DNA of 64,000 nt from Lentibacillus sediminis (GCF_002763455.1 NZ_NIXK01000001.1:372001-436000), one strand, 5' to 3'; shown: positions 26,082-35,150, numbered from the stretch's first letter. Translations and numbers: made by a program. Notes: generated by a model not told the origin, from the sequence alone.

Positions 26082-27239
26082 ATGACAGATGTATTGGATT
26101 TTCTGAAAGATAAACAAGATGATATGGTTTCCCTGTTAAAAGAAATCGTTGAAATAGAATCTCCTTCTATGGATAAAGAATGCAATGATCAGATGGCTGA
26201 TAAAATGGCTTTGCTCTTTTCTAACCTCACGAGCGGGAAGAGTGAATGTATTCCTAATCAGACCCGTGGTAATCATCTTCGTGTGACATGGGGAAAAGGT
26301 TCAGATCAAATTTTAGTACTGGGACATGTTGATACGGTGTGGAGAAAAGGGGATCTGCAGCGAATTCCATTCAAAATAGAAGACGGCAAAGCTTTTGGAC
26401 CGGGTGTTTATGATATGAAGGGAGGGCTTATCCAGGGTATATATGCCCTGCATGCGCTGGAAGAATTAAGAAAAGATGTGGGGTGCAAAGTGGTTTTTTT
26501 ATTGAATTCAGATGAAGAGATCGGAAGCCGCACATCCAGAGAACTTATTGAAGAAGAGGCAAGGAAAAGCAAGTGTGTTCTTGTTCTGGAGCCATACATT
26601 TCGAGCAGGGGGGCGCTCAAAACATCCCGAAAAGGAGGCGGAAAGTTTAATATCGATGTAAGAGGAGTTTCCTCCCATGCCGGTAGTGAACCCGAAAAAG
26701 GAAAGAATGCCATTATAGAACTTTCTCGTCAGATGTTATACTTGAATAGTCTGAATAACCATCAGTCCGGTACAACAATCAATGTAGGCATAGTAAAAGG
26801 AGGGACCAAAACGAATGTGGTTCCCGACCGGGCAGACGCAACTGTTGGTTTCAGGGTGAAGAGTCAGGAAGAAGCTGACCGGATTGCCGCCTTAATATCA
26901 GGACTTAAACCATATATGCAGGGAGTTTCCATAGAAGTTACGGGAGGTCTAACCCGGCCGCCCATGGAGGAAAACGAACATACCCGCCGCATATTTAAAA
27001 TGGCCCAATCCATTGCTAAGGAAAAATTACATGTTGATTTGCAAAGTCAGGCAACTGGAGGAGGAAGTGATGGTAATTTTACTTCTTCTCTATCTCCCAC
27101 AATCGATGGTTTAGGCGCAGTCGGAGGTGGTGCCCATGCTTTACATGAACATTTAATCATTGATGAAATGCCAAAAAGGAGTGCACTGGTCGCTTATTTG
27201 ATAGAAGAATTATCCCATCAGGAGGTAGTGTGGCAGTAA
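26082..27239 (+). CDS. M20 family peptidase, glutamate carboxypeptidase-like (M20A/CPG2 type)
   Basis: 385 aa with the full di-zinc set: VLGHVDTVWRKG (His-x-Asp), GPGVYDMKGG (bridging Asp), NSDEEIGS (Glu-Glu) and a C-terminal GGGAHALHEHLI. It is distinct in sequence from the preceding M20D protein. Carboxypeptidase-G2-like enzymes release C-terminal Glu or other amino acids from N-acyl substrates. With the upstream amidohydrolase it makes a two-step acyl-amino-acid hydrolysis module whose link to the glycan genes is only positional. The ATG follows AAGGGATGG. Confidence 0.87.
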   Translation: MTDVLDFLKDKQDDMVSLLKEIVEIESPSMDKECNDQMADKMALLFSNLTSGKSECIPNQTRGNHLRVTWGKGSDQILVLGHVDTVWRKGDLQRIPFKIEDGKAFGPGVYDMKGGLIQGIYALHALEELRKDVGCKVVFLLNSDEEIGSRTSRELIEEEARKSKCVLVLEPYISSRGALKTSRKGGGKFNIDVRGVSSHAGSEPEKGKNAIIELSRQMLYLNSLNNHQSGTTINVGIVKGGTKTNVVPDRADATVGFRVKSQEEADRIAALISGLKPYMQGVSIEVTGGLTRPPMEENEHTRRIFKMAQSIAKEKLHVDLQSQATGGGSDGNFTSSLSPTIDGLGAVGGGAHALHEHLIIDEMPKRSALVAYLIEELSHQEVVWQ

Positions 27240-27325
27240 CCTTTTGTGGGACAAAAACCAAAGTAGCGGATGTTTGATAACCAGATTGCTGCTTTTGTGA
27301 AAATGTTTATGAAAGAGGATGGAAT

Positions 27326-28486
27326 ATGGAACGTGGTACATTTCAATTAATGAAATCAGTTAATAAATCAATTATACTAAATAAAATACGAACAAGTGAA
27401 CCTGTTTCCCGTGCGCAAATTGCCAAAGAAACATTGCTTACCCCACCTACAGTCAGCAGTATTGTACGTGAATTGATTGATCAGGGATTAGTTAAGGAAA
27501 GTAAGCTAGGTAAATCAAAAGTTGGGCGTAAACCTACCATGCTCCTGGTTAATGAAGATGGATTTTATGTGATTGGCGTTGACGCAGGTCCTAAAACAAT
27601 CGAATGTATACTTAGTAATTTATCAGGTTGTATAAAGGACAGAGTAGTTGTTTCAATTGAATTCCCATTGATGAATGATTCATTTCTTACCTTATTAAAA
27701 GATAGTATACATAAAATTATAAAAAAAGCAAACAACCGTGAAAAGATACTGGGAATTGGTATGGCAATGCACGGAGTTGTTGATATCGAAACAGGCATCT
27801 CTTTAATTGCCCCGATTCTGCAATTAAGGGATATTCCAATTAAACACGAGCTTGAGCGTGAATTTGGATTGGTTGTTACTGTTGAAAATGATGCTCGGGC
27901 GATGGCTTTGGGAGAATCATGGTTTGGCCAATACGGAAATGTTTCCAGTATGATGGCTGTTAATTTAGGATCCGGGGTTGGAGCTGGCATTGTCGTAGAT
28001 GGAAAATTATATCATGGAGCAACCGATTTAGGTGGCGAAGTGGGACATATGACAATTGATATGAATGGGGAACGCTGTGAATGTGGAAATCAAGGATGTT
28101 TGGAATCATTTGCCTCAGCTCCATCGATTGTTAAACGAGCAAATAAATTAATACCGGATAAAAGCATTTTATCCAGTCAAGAAGTGTTTGATTTAGCTGT
28201 TCAAAACGATCAAAAATGTATTAATTTATTACAAGAAACTGGAGTTATTTTAGGAGTGGGCCTCACGAATGTCGTTCATATTATAAATCCTGAGCTGATC
28301 ATATTGGGTGGTGGTGTCTCGAAATCAGAAAAATTTATTTTAAATCCAATCCAAAAAACCATCAATGAAAGAGGTTTGACAGAAAAAGCTAAAAAGACAA
28401 ATGTAGTCATTTCCAAATTGGGGGATGATGCGACAGTTCTTGGTGCAGTAGCGTTAGTGCTAATCGGATTATTTGATCCGAGATAA
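27326..28486 (+). CDS. ROK family transcriptional regulator (NagC/XylR type)
   Basis: 386 aa. The N-terminal winged helix-turn-helix (VSRAQIAKETLLTPPTVSSIVRELIDQGLV, residues about 26-56) is joined to a ROK sugar-kinase-like domain: VIGVDAGPKTIECILS near 85, and the zinc-binding CECGNQGCLESFAS with its preceding GEVGHM motif near 235-265. ROK repressors are released from DNA by a sugar or amino-sugar effector. Being the last gene of the same-strand run, it is a good candidate for control of the M20 pair or the whole island (inference). Confidence 0.9.
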   Translation: MERGTFQLMKSVNKSIILNKIRTSEPVSRAQIAKETLLTPPTVSSIVRELIDQGLVKESKLGKSKVGRKPTMLLVNEDGFYVIGVDAGPKTIECILSNLSGCIKDRVVVSIEFPLMNDSFLTLLKDSIHKIIKKANNREKILGIGMAMHGVVDIETGISLIAPILQLRDIPIKHELEREFGLVVTVENDARAMALGESWFGQYGNVSSMMAVNLGSGVGAGIVVDGKLYHGATDLGGEVGHMTIDMNGERCECGNQGCLESFASAPSIVKRANKLIPDKSILSSQEVFDLAVQNDQKCINLLQETGVILGVGLTNVVHIINPELIILGGGVSKSEKFILNPIQKTINERGLTEKAKKTNVVISKLGDDATVLGAVALVLIGLFDPR

Positions 28487-28527
28487 AGAATACGGCTAAA
28501 AGCGCAGTTACTCATCTTTCTGAGTGG

Positions 28528-28577
28528 AAATTGGCATCTGCTATCATCCATTTTATGATAATTTGCCAATTTTTTTA
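28528..28577 (+). terminator. Rho-independent terminator of the ROK gene
   Basis: A nested hairpin: outer TTGGCA/TGCCAA (28531-28536 and 28564-28569) and inner TATCAT/ATGATA, followed by a run of Ts (28570-28576). Confidence 0.75.
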
Positions 28578-28587
28578 CAGAAATTTA

Positions 28588-28620
28588 GGGAAGCGTACGA
28601 TTGAAATTTGTATGCTTCCC
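28588..28620. terminator. Second hairpin between ROK gene and mtlD
   Basis: GGGAAGCGTAC (28588-28598) pairs with GTATGCTTCCC (28610-28620), 11 bp with one G-T pair and an 11-base loop. It is a possible second or back-up terminator; no strong T-run follows on either strand. Confidence 0.4.
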
Positions 28621-28657
28621 CTTATTCATCAATGAAACCCTGCTGTTTAACTCGAAT

Positions 28658-28765
28658 TCAAATACGGATAAACTTTTCCCCTGCCTCAGTCCCCAGTTTT
28701 CCTTTATCAACATACACGGTTTTTTTACTTTGTTGATCATAAACCAGCAAACGTAGATTTCCTTT
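28658..28765 (-). pseudogene. Short 3' remnant of an unidentified gene
   Basis: On the minus strand one frame reads LRLLVYDQQSKKTVYVDKG and continues KLGTEAGEKFIRI to a stop at 28658-28660. It looks like a genuine protein C-terminus, but it has no start codon and meets stops upstream; the overlapping frame reads SAKDLKE, suggesting a 1-base shift. The parent family was not recognised. It fills part of the 375-base gap between the ROK gene and mtlD. Confidence 0.3.
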
Positions 28766-28837
28766 AGATCTTTAGCTGATTGAGCTCTATCCCTTACTTG
28801 CGAACTGTTGTTCGTTAATCAAGTGACACGACTCCAT

Positions 28838-28866
28838 GAAAAAAGGCTGAACACTCTGTGTTCAGT
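28838..28866 (-). terminator. Terminator of the mannitol operon (near-bidirectional)
   Basis: Stem CTGAACA/TGTTCAG (28847-28853, 28859-28865) with A/T runs on both sides; read on the minus strand it ends in CCTTTTTTC. It overlaps the mtlD stop codon. Confidence 0.75.
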
Positions 28867-30016
28867 CTTTTTTCATTTCCTCCAATTCCTTCAGCACCGT
28901 ATCAATCAGCGGATTACCCGCATCCAACTGAGAAACAGTTTTAAGTGCTTCGGCATAGCCATGTTCACGGATCATTTGCTGCAGCTCCACAGCCTCCGGG
29001 TCGGCTTCGTGCTTGTATTCCATTACGGCGGCGATGACTTTTGCCAGGTAAACGGGCTGCTTCCCGGTTTTTTCCATATAAAGGCTTGCCGGGCGGATCA
29101 GGCGGTCACGGGCACCAAGCTTGCGGATGGGGCCTCTTCCGACTCGGGTTACTTCATCCGAAATATACGGATTTTGAAAGCGGTCGGTGATTTTCTGGAT
29201 GTAAGCTTGATGCGCTTCCCGGTCAAATTGATAGGTTTGAATCAGTGCTTCACCGGACTCAGCCAATGCCCCCTGGATCGTGTCCATCACCTTTTCATCG
29301 CGCATCGCGTCAGTGATGGTCTCATGTCCAAACCAGCGGCCCATGTAGGCTGCGGCGGCATGCCCGGTGTTGACGGTAAATAATTTGCGTTCGATGTATG
29401 GGGTCAAATCGTCGACGAACGTGATCCCATCGATAGCTGGCCGCTCCCCTTTAATCCCTGAAGATTCGACTACCCACTCGTAATAAGGTTCGACCGCCAC
29501 TGTCAACACATCTTCATTGTCCTGATTCGGAACAATCCGATCTACCGCAGCGTTCGGAAAGCCAAAAATATCTGAAAAAACAGACCTTTCTTCCTCCGTC
29601 AGATGCTCAAATACCTTTTCCTTCAAGAGGGAACTTCCGCCGATCATGTTTTCACAGGCGATCAAATTTAGCGGCTGCTTGCTTGCCTTCAAACGCTCGC
29701 GCAAACCCTTGGCAATTAACTCGGAAATCACCCCAAGCACATTGGGACCTACGGCGGTGGTGACGAGATCTGCCTGGGTCAATGCCTCCACTGCCTTTTC
29801 CGGATGTTCCAGGCTGTTGATTCCCTGCACATTTTCCACGGTAAGTGTTTCGCTGTTTTCTGCCGCTAAAACCACTTGGTAGCTCTGTTTTTCATTCAGC
29901 TTCTTGATGATCTCCTCGTTTACATCGACAAAAATGGTCTGATAGCCGGCTTCATGCAGCAGTGCAGCAATGAAGCCACGGCCAATATTGCCTGCACCAA
30001 AATGTACTGCCAGCAT
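28862..30016 (-). CDS. mtlD: Mannitol-1-phosphate 5-dehydrogenase
   Basis: Oxidises mannitol-1-phosphate to fructose-6-phosphate with NAD+. 384 aa, the usual length. The N-terminal binding loop is AVHFGAGNIGRGFIAALLHEAGY (GAGNIGRG), with the polyol-dehydrogenase centre further on, including TVNTGHAAAAYMG (the lysine-less helix typical of MtlD) and NPYISDEVTRVGRGPIRKL. The start ATG directly follows the mtlF stop, with GAGGTGAAC as ribosome site inside mtlF, so the two are translationally coupled. Confidence 0.97.
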   Translation of the reverse strand: MLAVHFGAGNIGRGFIAALLHEAGYQTIFVDVNEEIIKKLNEKQSYQVVLAAENSETLTVENVQGINSLEHPEKAVEALTQADLVTTAVGPNVLGVISELIAKGLRERLKASKQPLNLIACENMIGGSSLLKEKVFEHLTEEERSVFSDIFGFPNAAVDRIVPNQDNEDVLTVAVEPYYEWVVESSGIKGERPAIDGITFVDDLTPYIERKLFTVNTGHAAAAYMGRWFGHETITDAMRDEKVMDTIQGALAESGEALIQTYQFDREAHQAYIQKITDRFQNPYISDEVTRVGRGPIRKLGARDRLIRPASLYMEKTGKQPVYLAKVIAAVMEYKHEADPEAVELQQMIREHGYAEALKTVSQLDAGNPLIDTVLKELEEMKKD

Positions 30017-30454
30017 TTAGTTCACCTCATCAAAAAGACGGATAATTTCTTCCTTGGATTCTGCTTCGACGATCCTGGAAATATTTTCTTCCTCCGAACA
30101 GACGAGGGCGATTTTTGAGAGAATTTCCAGATGCTCATCGCCTTTTCCTGCGATGCCGATCAGCACTTTGACGGTATTGGCATCACCGAATTCTACGCCA
30201 TCCGGTACCGTGACGACCGAGATTCCGGTTTCCAGCACGGCTGTTTTGGCATCCTCGGTACCGTGGGGAATGGCAACGTAATTTCCCATATAGGTGGAAG
30301 TCACTTCTTCCCGCTCCAGCATTTTATCCACATAACTCGGTTCAACATAGCCATTATCAACCAGAATTCCGCCCGCCTGGCGAATGGCTTCCTCCTGTGT
30401 GTTCAACACTGCATTCAACTGAATATTATCTCTGCTCAATACTTCTTTTGCCAT
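30017..30454 (-). CDS. mtlF: PTS mannitol-specific EIIA component
   Basis: 145 aa, a free-standing EIIA of the mannitol class that passes phosphate from HPr to the MtlA EIIB domain. The phosphorylated histidine is in GNYVAIPHGTEDAK. It begins behind AAAGGAGTG. It lies between mtlR and mtlD, as in Geobacillus/Bacillus-type mtlA-mtlR-mtlF-mtlD loci. Confidence 0.95.
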   Translation of the reverse strand: MAKEVLSRDNIQLNAVLNTQEEAIRQAGGILVDNGYVEPSYVDKMLEREEVTSTYMGNYVAIPHGTEDAKTAVLETGISVVTVPDGVEFGDANTVKVLIGIAGKGDEHLEILSKIALVCSEEENISRIVEAESKEEIIRLFDEVN

Positions 30455-30473
30455 GGTTTCAGCACTCCTTTAA

Positions 30474-32546
30474 TTATATTTTTTCTTGGATGAAGGCTTG
30501 GAATTGCTCAGACAGAAATTTCGCTATATCCTTTTCATTCCCTGACTCGAACAATCCTATGCTCTGGATGATCAGGCTGCTGATATAGCTCATGATTTCC
30601 AATGTCTCACTGCTTGCCTCTGACGGCGCAAGCATTAAGAGCATGCGCTTCATCTTCCCTTCGCCGCCGTCCATGCTGGCAACGGAAATCGGCTCTTTTA
30701 GTGAATAAATCGAGAACCTGGGGGACAAAACTGCGTCTGACCGGCTATGATACAAGGCTAAGGACGTATCTGGAATACCCAGTCCACTGATTTCCCCGCG
30801 TTCCCGCAAACGCTGATAAATCGTTTCCTGACTGGTTATGGTTCTGCTTTTTTCCAAATCAGCGCAAGCCAGACGAAGCAGGGAATCCAGTGAAGATTTT
30901 AGGTCCACATCGATGATGGAAAACGACCGCATAACGGCTAAAATCGTCTCGCTATACTGCTGGACCGCCGTAAGAGACGAGAGAAAATCCATCGGCTCCT
31001 CGGTCGATTTTGCCGCTGACTGCCGGTATATGAGTTTTCTTTGCCGGACTTGTTTATGAATCCGCTCCAGTTCTCCTTTTGTAAGCATTGGCGAGGCGAG
31101 GACATAATTTGCTGTCCCCTGGAGCGGAACGGTGGAAACGACCAGATCATACTTCGTTGTATCTGTTTGAGCCAGGTCAAACATGGATTTATTGTCCACC
31201 TGCTTAATTTCCGGAACGCGCTGCATCAGCTTGGTTGCCAAAATTTTTGCCGTGCCGATACCGCTGGAGCAAATCACCAGGGCACGCAGATGAATGTCCC
31301 GTTCATTCGTTAAAATTACGGACGCGAAATGCAGAACGAGATAGCCTATTTCATCATCCGGAAAATCGATATCCGGAAAAACTTCCTCTACCGCTTGCCT
31401 GATGATTTCATGCAACTCCAGATAATCGCGTTTGATTTCAGCAATCATCGGATTTTTTATGTTCATTCCTTGTTCCAACCGGTACATCGTTGGCTTCAGA
31501 TGGGCAACGAGATCTTTTAGTAATGCTGAATCAGCATGCAGATCGGTACCCAATTCACTGCCGACACGTTCAATCAGCTCCCTGGTTTTAACTGCAATAT
31601 CCACACTGGAATCTTCCAGAAAATACGGATGGTCATTCCGCAGCTTTGCCCCCATCAGATGCATGGTGATATAGCCAACCTCATCTTCGGGAATCGTCAT
31701 GTCCAGTGCAGTTTCCAAATCGGCAATGATTCGCTTGGCAATCGCATATTCCTTCGTGTTCCCGATTTTCCGCATATAGGCCGGGTCAAAGGTAATGGTA
31801 TCCCCTTTTTGCAGCCGCTCGATCGCCAAGGCAAGATGCACGACCAGCCCAACATAGGCACTGTCAGCCAAATCATGCGGCAGTTCGCTTCTGGCATCTT
31901 CTACCCGTTTTTCGATGACGGCAAGTTTTTCTGGATCCATCAAGCCAAGCAGCCGGGCAGAAATCGTGCCCAGCTGTGGTTTCGTCTTCTTTTGAATCGT
32001 TTCTTTGATAATGGAGACGAAGGAAAAAGGGTCAACGTTATCAGCAATCAGCTCGCTGATCACCGCACGTTTCTCTTTTTCCCCGCCGTTGATTTTGACG
32101 CCATATCCCCGCCTGCGAACAAGGTGGAGGTGGTTGGCAGCCAACAGACTTTCCAGCTGATCAAGATCATGGCTGACCGTCGCCTCTGTTACACGCAGTT
32201 CCTGTGCCAGTGCAAACAGCTTTAACGGTTCATTTGTTTCCAAAAGGGCGGCTAACAGAATGGCTCTTCGCTCTTCTGGGGTATAATCCGTGGATGTAAC
32301 CAGCTGCAATGCTGATTCCAGCTGCTCCTTTCCTTCGCTTGCCCCGTAAATCTGGACACCGCTGCCGGCTTTCTTTTTCAGGGTGAGCTGATAGGCCGCC
32401 AGAAATCCCTCGAGATTATTCAGATCACGGTGGATCGTCCGGGGACTCACCTTAAGCGCCACGGCGATCTCCTTCACGGTCACTGCCTCATTGCCCGCCT
32501 TCAGCAAATATTCGAGTATCTTACGTTCACGGCCTGATAGATACAA
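30474..32546 (-). CDS. mtlR: Mannitol operon transcriptional activator (PRD/EIIB/EIIA domains)
   Basis: About 690 aa. TTG 32546 is preferred (MYLSGRERKIL, with AAAGGTGG 8 bases upstream), although two GTG codons at 32558 and 32555 are in frame. Parts in order: DeoR-type helix-turn-helix (VTVKEIAVALKVSPRTIHRDLNNL), a second winged helix, two PTS regulation domains with conserved histidines (VGLVVHLALAIER; GYITMHLMGAKLR; GYLVLHFASVIL), an EIIB-like domain with a Cys (ALVICSSGIGTAKIL) and a C-terminal EIIA-like domain. Activity is set by phosphorylation from HPr and the mannitol EII proteins. It sits between mtlA and mtlF on the same strand. Confidence 0.95.
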   Translation of the reverse strand: MYLSGRERKILEYLLKAGNEAVTVKEIAVALKVSPRTIHRDLNNLEGFLAAYQLTLKKKAGSGVQIYGASEGKEQLESALQLVTSTDYTPEERRAILLAALLETNEPLKLFALAQELRVTEATVSHDLDQLESLLAANHLHLVRRRGYGVKINGGEKEKRAVISELIADNVDPFSFVSIIKETIQKKTKPQLGTISARLLGLMDPEKLAVIEKRVEDARSELPHDLADSAYVGLVVHLALAIERLQKGDTITFDPAYMRKIGNTKEYAIAKRIIADLETALDMTIPEDEVGYITMHLMGAKLRNDHPYFLEDSSVDIAVKTRELIERVGSELGTDLHADSALLKDLVAHLKPTMYRLEQGMNIKNPMIAEIKRDYLELHEIIRQAVEEVFPDIDFPDDEIGYLVLHFASVILTNERDIHLRALVICSSGIGTAKILATKLMQRVPEIKQVDNKSMFDLAQTDTTKYDLVVSTVPLQGTANYVLASPMLTKGELERIHKQVRQRKLIYRQSAAKSTEEPMDFLSSLTAVQQYSETILAVMRSFSIIDVDLKSSLDSLLRLACADLEKSRTITSQETIYQRLRERGEISGLGIPDTSLALYHSRSDAVLSPRFSIYSLKEPISVASMDGGEGKMKRMLLMLAPSEASSETLEIMSYISSLIIQSIGLFESGNEKDIAKFLSEQFQAFIQEKI

Positions 32547-32570
32547 ACTGCTCACCACCTTTACTGCAGA

Positions 32571-32612
32571 TTAGCAGGCAGTAAAATCCCCACTGAATGA
32601 AGTTTCCCTTTA
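32571..32612. repeat. Dispersed repeat, copy A (between mtlA and mtlR)
   Basis: About 42 bases, from TTAGCAGGCAGTAAAA through CACTGAATGAAGTTTCCC to the mtlA stop region. It is closely matched by copy B at 41061-41103. The 14-base core CCACTGAATGAAGT is identical in both. Confidence 0.6.
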
Positions 32613-34064
32613 CTGTTTAAACCGTTCCACCAGTTCATCGTATTTCGGGCTGTTCAAAAAGTTTTCCACCGAAATATGCTCGGCTGTTGGCAATTTGTCC
32701 TTGGCGCGGTCGGTTAAATCTTTATGCGTGATCACGATGTCAGCATCTGATGGAATGTTATTAATCGATGTGTTGTTCACATTCATATCAATTTCCGCTT
32801 TCTTGAATTTGTTTTTCAATAGCGAAGAGCCCATCGCACTGGAGCCCATCCCCGCATCGCATGCGAAAATGATTTTATCGACTGCTTCTGCCGGTTTTTG
32901 CTCGTTGTCTGTTTCGACCTGTTCCTGTGCCTCTTCAATTTTCTCTTCTTCTGCGTCTTGAGCCAGGGCACCGGAGACAGAGCTTTGCTTGCCTTTCATA
33001 TCTTCCATCTTACCAGTTGCCGCAGATAAATCTTCTTCTTCCGCTTTGCTCGTCTTTAGGATAACCGAAGCAATCGCAAAAGAAACAGCCGCGGCTGCCA
33101 CGACACCAAGAATGACGCCGATATAATTTCCCTGTGGTGTCAATGCAAGAATGGCAAAAATACTTCCCGGGGATGCGGGCGCAACCAGTCCAACATTAAA
33201 TAGGGTGAAGGTAAATACCCCGGTAACCCCGCCGCCGATCACAGCCAACAGCAGCATCGGTTTCATCAGCACATATGGGAAATAAATCTCGTGGATCCCG
33301 CCGAGAAACTGAATCGCCGCCGCACCGGATGCAGAACTTTTCGCCATGCCTTTGCCAAACACCACAAAGGCGAGCAGAAGTCCCAGGCCAGGTCCCGGAT
33401 TCGCCTCAAGCAGGAAGAGAATTGATTTCCCGGCTTCGGTTGCCTGATCCAGCCCGATCGGAGTCAATATCCCGTGGTTGATTGCATTGTTTAAAAACAA
33501 TATTTTTGCCGGTTCAATGATAATATTGGCAAGCGGCAGCAACCCGGCTGCAATAATTGCCTCTACCCCGGCAGCCAATGCATTGTTCATTGCTGCTACA
33601 ACAGGTCCGATAGCCAACACGGCAATGATCGCAAGCAGTGCACCCAGAATTCCGGCAGAGAAATTGTTGTAAAGCATCTCAAAACCGGATTTGATTTTAT
33701 CCTGAAACGCCTGATCAATTTTCTTCAACAGATAACCTGCCAGCGGCCCTATAATCATGGCGCCTAAAAACATCGGGATGTCTGCCCCAACAATAACCCC
33801 CATTGTGGCAGTCGCACCTACGACACCACCACGGGATTCATGGACTACCTTACCTCCAGTGTAACCAATTAACAGCGGCAGCAGATAATTGATCATCGGA
33901 TCGACCAATGTTGCCAAAGTCTCATTTGGCAGCCAGCCATCCGGAATAAATAAAGCTGTAATAATACCCCAAGCGATAAACGCACCGATGTTTGGCATGA
34001 TCATCCCGCTCAGAAAACTGCCAAACCGCTGCGCCTTCGCACGAATACCTTTATTTTCCGCCAT
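32610..34064 (-). CDS. mtlA: PTS mannitol-specific EIICB component
   Basis: Imports mannitol and releases mannitol-1-phosphate. 484 aa from ATG 34064, chosen because AAAGGAGTG precedes it and the protein then begins MAENKGIRAKAQRFGSFLSG like other MtlA proteins; the frame is open further upstream without support. The EIIC membrane part runs to about residue 340 and includes GGIHEIYFPYVLMKP. An acidic Glu-rich linker joins it to EIIB (KIIFACDAGMGSSAMG, phosphorylated Cys). There is no fused EIIA; MtlF supplies it. A cre-like sequence lies 100 bases upstream. Confidence 0.96.
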   Translation of the reverse strand: MAENKGIRAKAQRFGSFLSGMIMPNIGAFIAWGIITALFIPDGWLPNETLATLVDPMINYLLPLLIGYTGGKVVHESRGGVVGATATMGVIVGADIPMFLGAMIIGPLAGYLLKKIDQAFQDKIKSGFEMLYNNFSAGILGALLAIIAVLAIGPVVAAMNNALAAGVEAIIAAGLLPLANIIIEPAKILFLNNAINHGILTPIGLDQATEAGKSILFLLEANPGPGLGLLLAFVVFGKGMAKSSASGAAAIQFLGGIHEIYFPYVLMKPMLLLAVIGGGVTGVFTFTLFNVGLVAPASPGSIFAILALTPQGNYIGVILGVVAAAAVSFAIASVILKTSKAEEEDLSAATGKMEDMKGKQSSVSGALAQDAEEEKIEEAQEQVETDNEQKPAEAVDKIIFACDAGMGSSAMGSSLLKNKFKKAEIDMNVNNTSINNIPSDADIVITHKDLTDRAKDKLPTAEHISVENFLNSPKYDELVERFKQ

Positions 34065-34163
34065 GTTACTACACTCCTTTTTACGATTATTTGTGCTTGG
34101 CCTGACCAAGCTGATGTTTTGTGCGTCATTTGGTGAATAAGTAAAAAGACTTTCTGTTATTAT

Positions 34164-34177
34164 GATAAGCGCTTGCA
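34164..34177 (-). promoter_or_regulatory. cre-like site upstream of mtlA
   Basis: The minus strand reads TGCAAGCGCTTATC, 12 of 14 positions of the CcpA cre consensus, about 100 bases before the mtlA start. It lies where a promoter is expected (CATAAT follows downstream on that strand). Carbon catabolite repression of mtlA fits established knowledge of Bacillus mannitol operons. Confidence 0.5.
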
Positions 34178-34460
34178 ACGGTTCTCTTCAATCTAATCTT
34201 AATGTGAATTTGGCAGGGGAGATGTTGACATTTTTTAATTGGGAGGAGGACAAGATGCTCCAGTTAGGAGTCATCAAGATTCAAGGATACCGGTAATCTT
34301 TGAGACTCGGGAGCATACCCCGAAATGGCTTGCGCGAGGTCCCCATTTAGCTGATTGGCAGTGTATTTCAGCACGCCTGTCTCAACCTTCATTTTTGGGG
34401 ATGCCGTACCAGCCTGGATATACGCGCGAAAGTTGCTTAGTTCGTAGTATTTGGTTATGA

Positions 34461-35150
34461 ACTGGATATTACTCGAATGACGGGTCTATTTTTTCTGGCC
34501 AGGATACCCTGATTATCATTCAGGTCGAACCGCAAAGCTCCTATCAGAAAAACTTTTATGAACGAATGTATCAGTATTTCAGTCTATTGTATAATAAATA
34601 TAGGAAACCAATCTTGCCGATCGCGGTACTTAGTTATGATGAAGAGCGCTATGAGCAAGACTATTACACGATGGAATTTCCGTTTTTCAAAATGCTGACC
34701 TTCAACTTTTACACGATTGAGTTACAAAAAGAGAACTGGCGGGAATATATAGAATCAGACAACCCCGTAGCCGCTGCATTACTCAGTAAGATGAATTATA
34801 CGGATGAGGAACGCGTTCAGGTGCGCATAGAATTCCTCAGGATGATGACAAGGATGGAACTGGACCCGGCCAGAGCCCGGTTAATTAATGGAATTTTCGA
34901 ACAATATTTAAAACTTACCAAACAAGAGGAGGAACAATTGATGGAAGAAATCAAGCAGATGGAAGAGGCGGAGGAAATTTTGCACTTGCCTAATAGCTGG
35001 GAAGAGAAAGGGATTGAGAAAGGGAAATTAGTGGAAAAACGCAACAATGCTATAGAAATGCTAAAAAACGGAGCTTCCGATTCATTTATCATGAAAGTGA
35101 CAAAACTGGATAAAGAAGAGCTGGAAGAGCTGAAAGAGGAATTGGATTAA
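34461..35150 (+). pseudogene. Rpn-family (PD-(D/E)XK) recombination-promoting nuclease/transposase remnant
   Basis: From about 34494 the frame reads GQDTLIIIQVEPQSSYQKNF and continues with YERMYQYFSLLYNKYRKPILP. This is the second half of the catalytic core and the following region of Rpn/YhgA-like proteins. The C-terminus (EKGIEKGKLVEKRNNAIEML) is the usual charged helical tail. The N-terminal third with the start and first catalytic acidic residues is missing: a TGA at 34458-34460 closes the frame and nothing upstream resembles the family. A shortened product from ATG 34566 (194 aa) may still be predicted. The 395 bases between the mtlA start and this frame hold only the cre-like site and an unrecognised open stretch (34239-34460). 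Confidence 0.65.

Noticed and set aside
34065-34178. Thirty-eight-residue N-terminal extension of MtlA
   Set aside because: AAAGGAGTG lies directly before ATG 34064, and the extension would cover the expected promoter and cre-like site.
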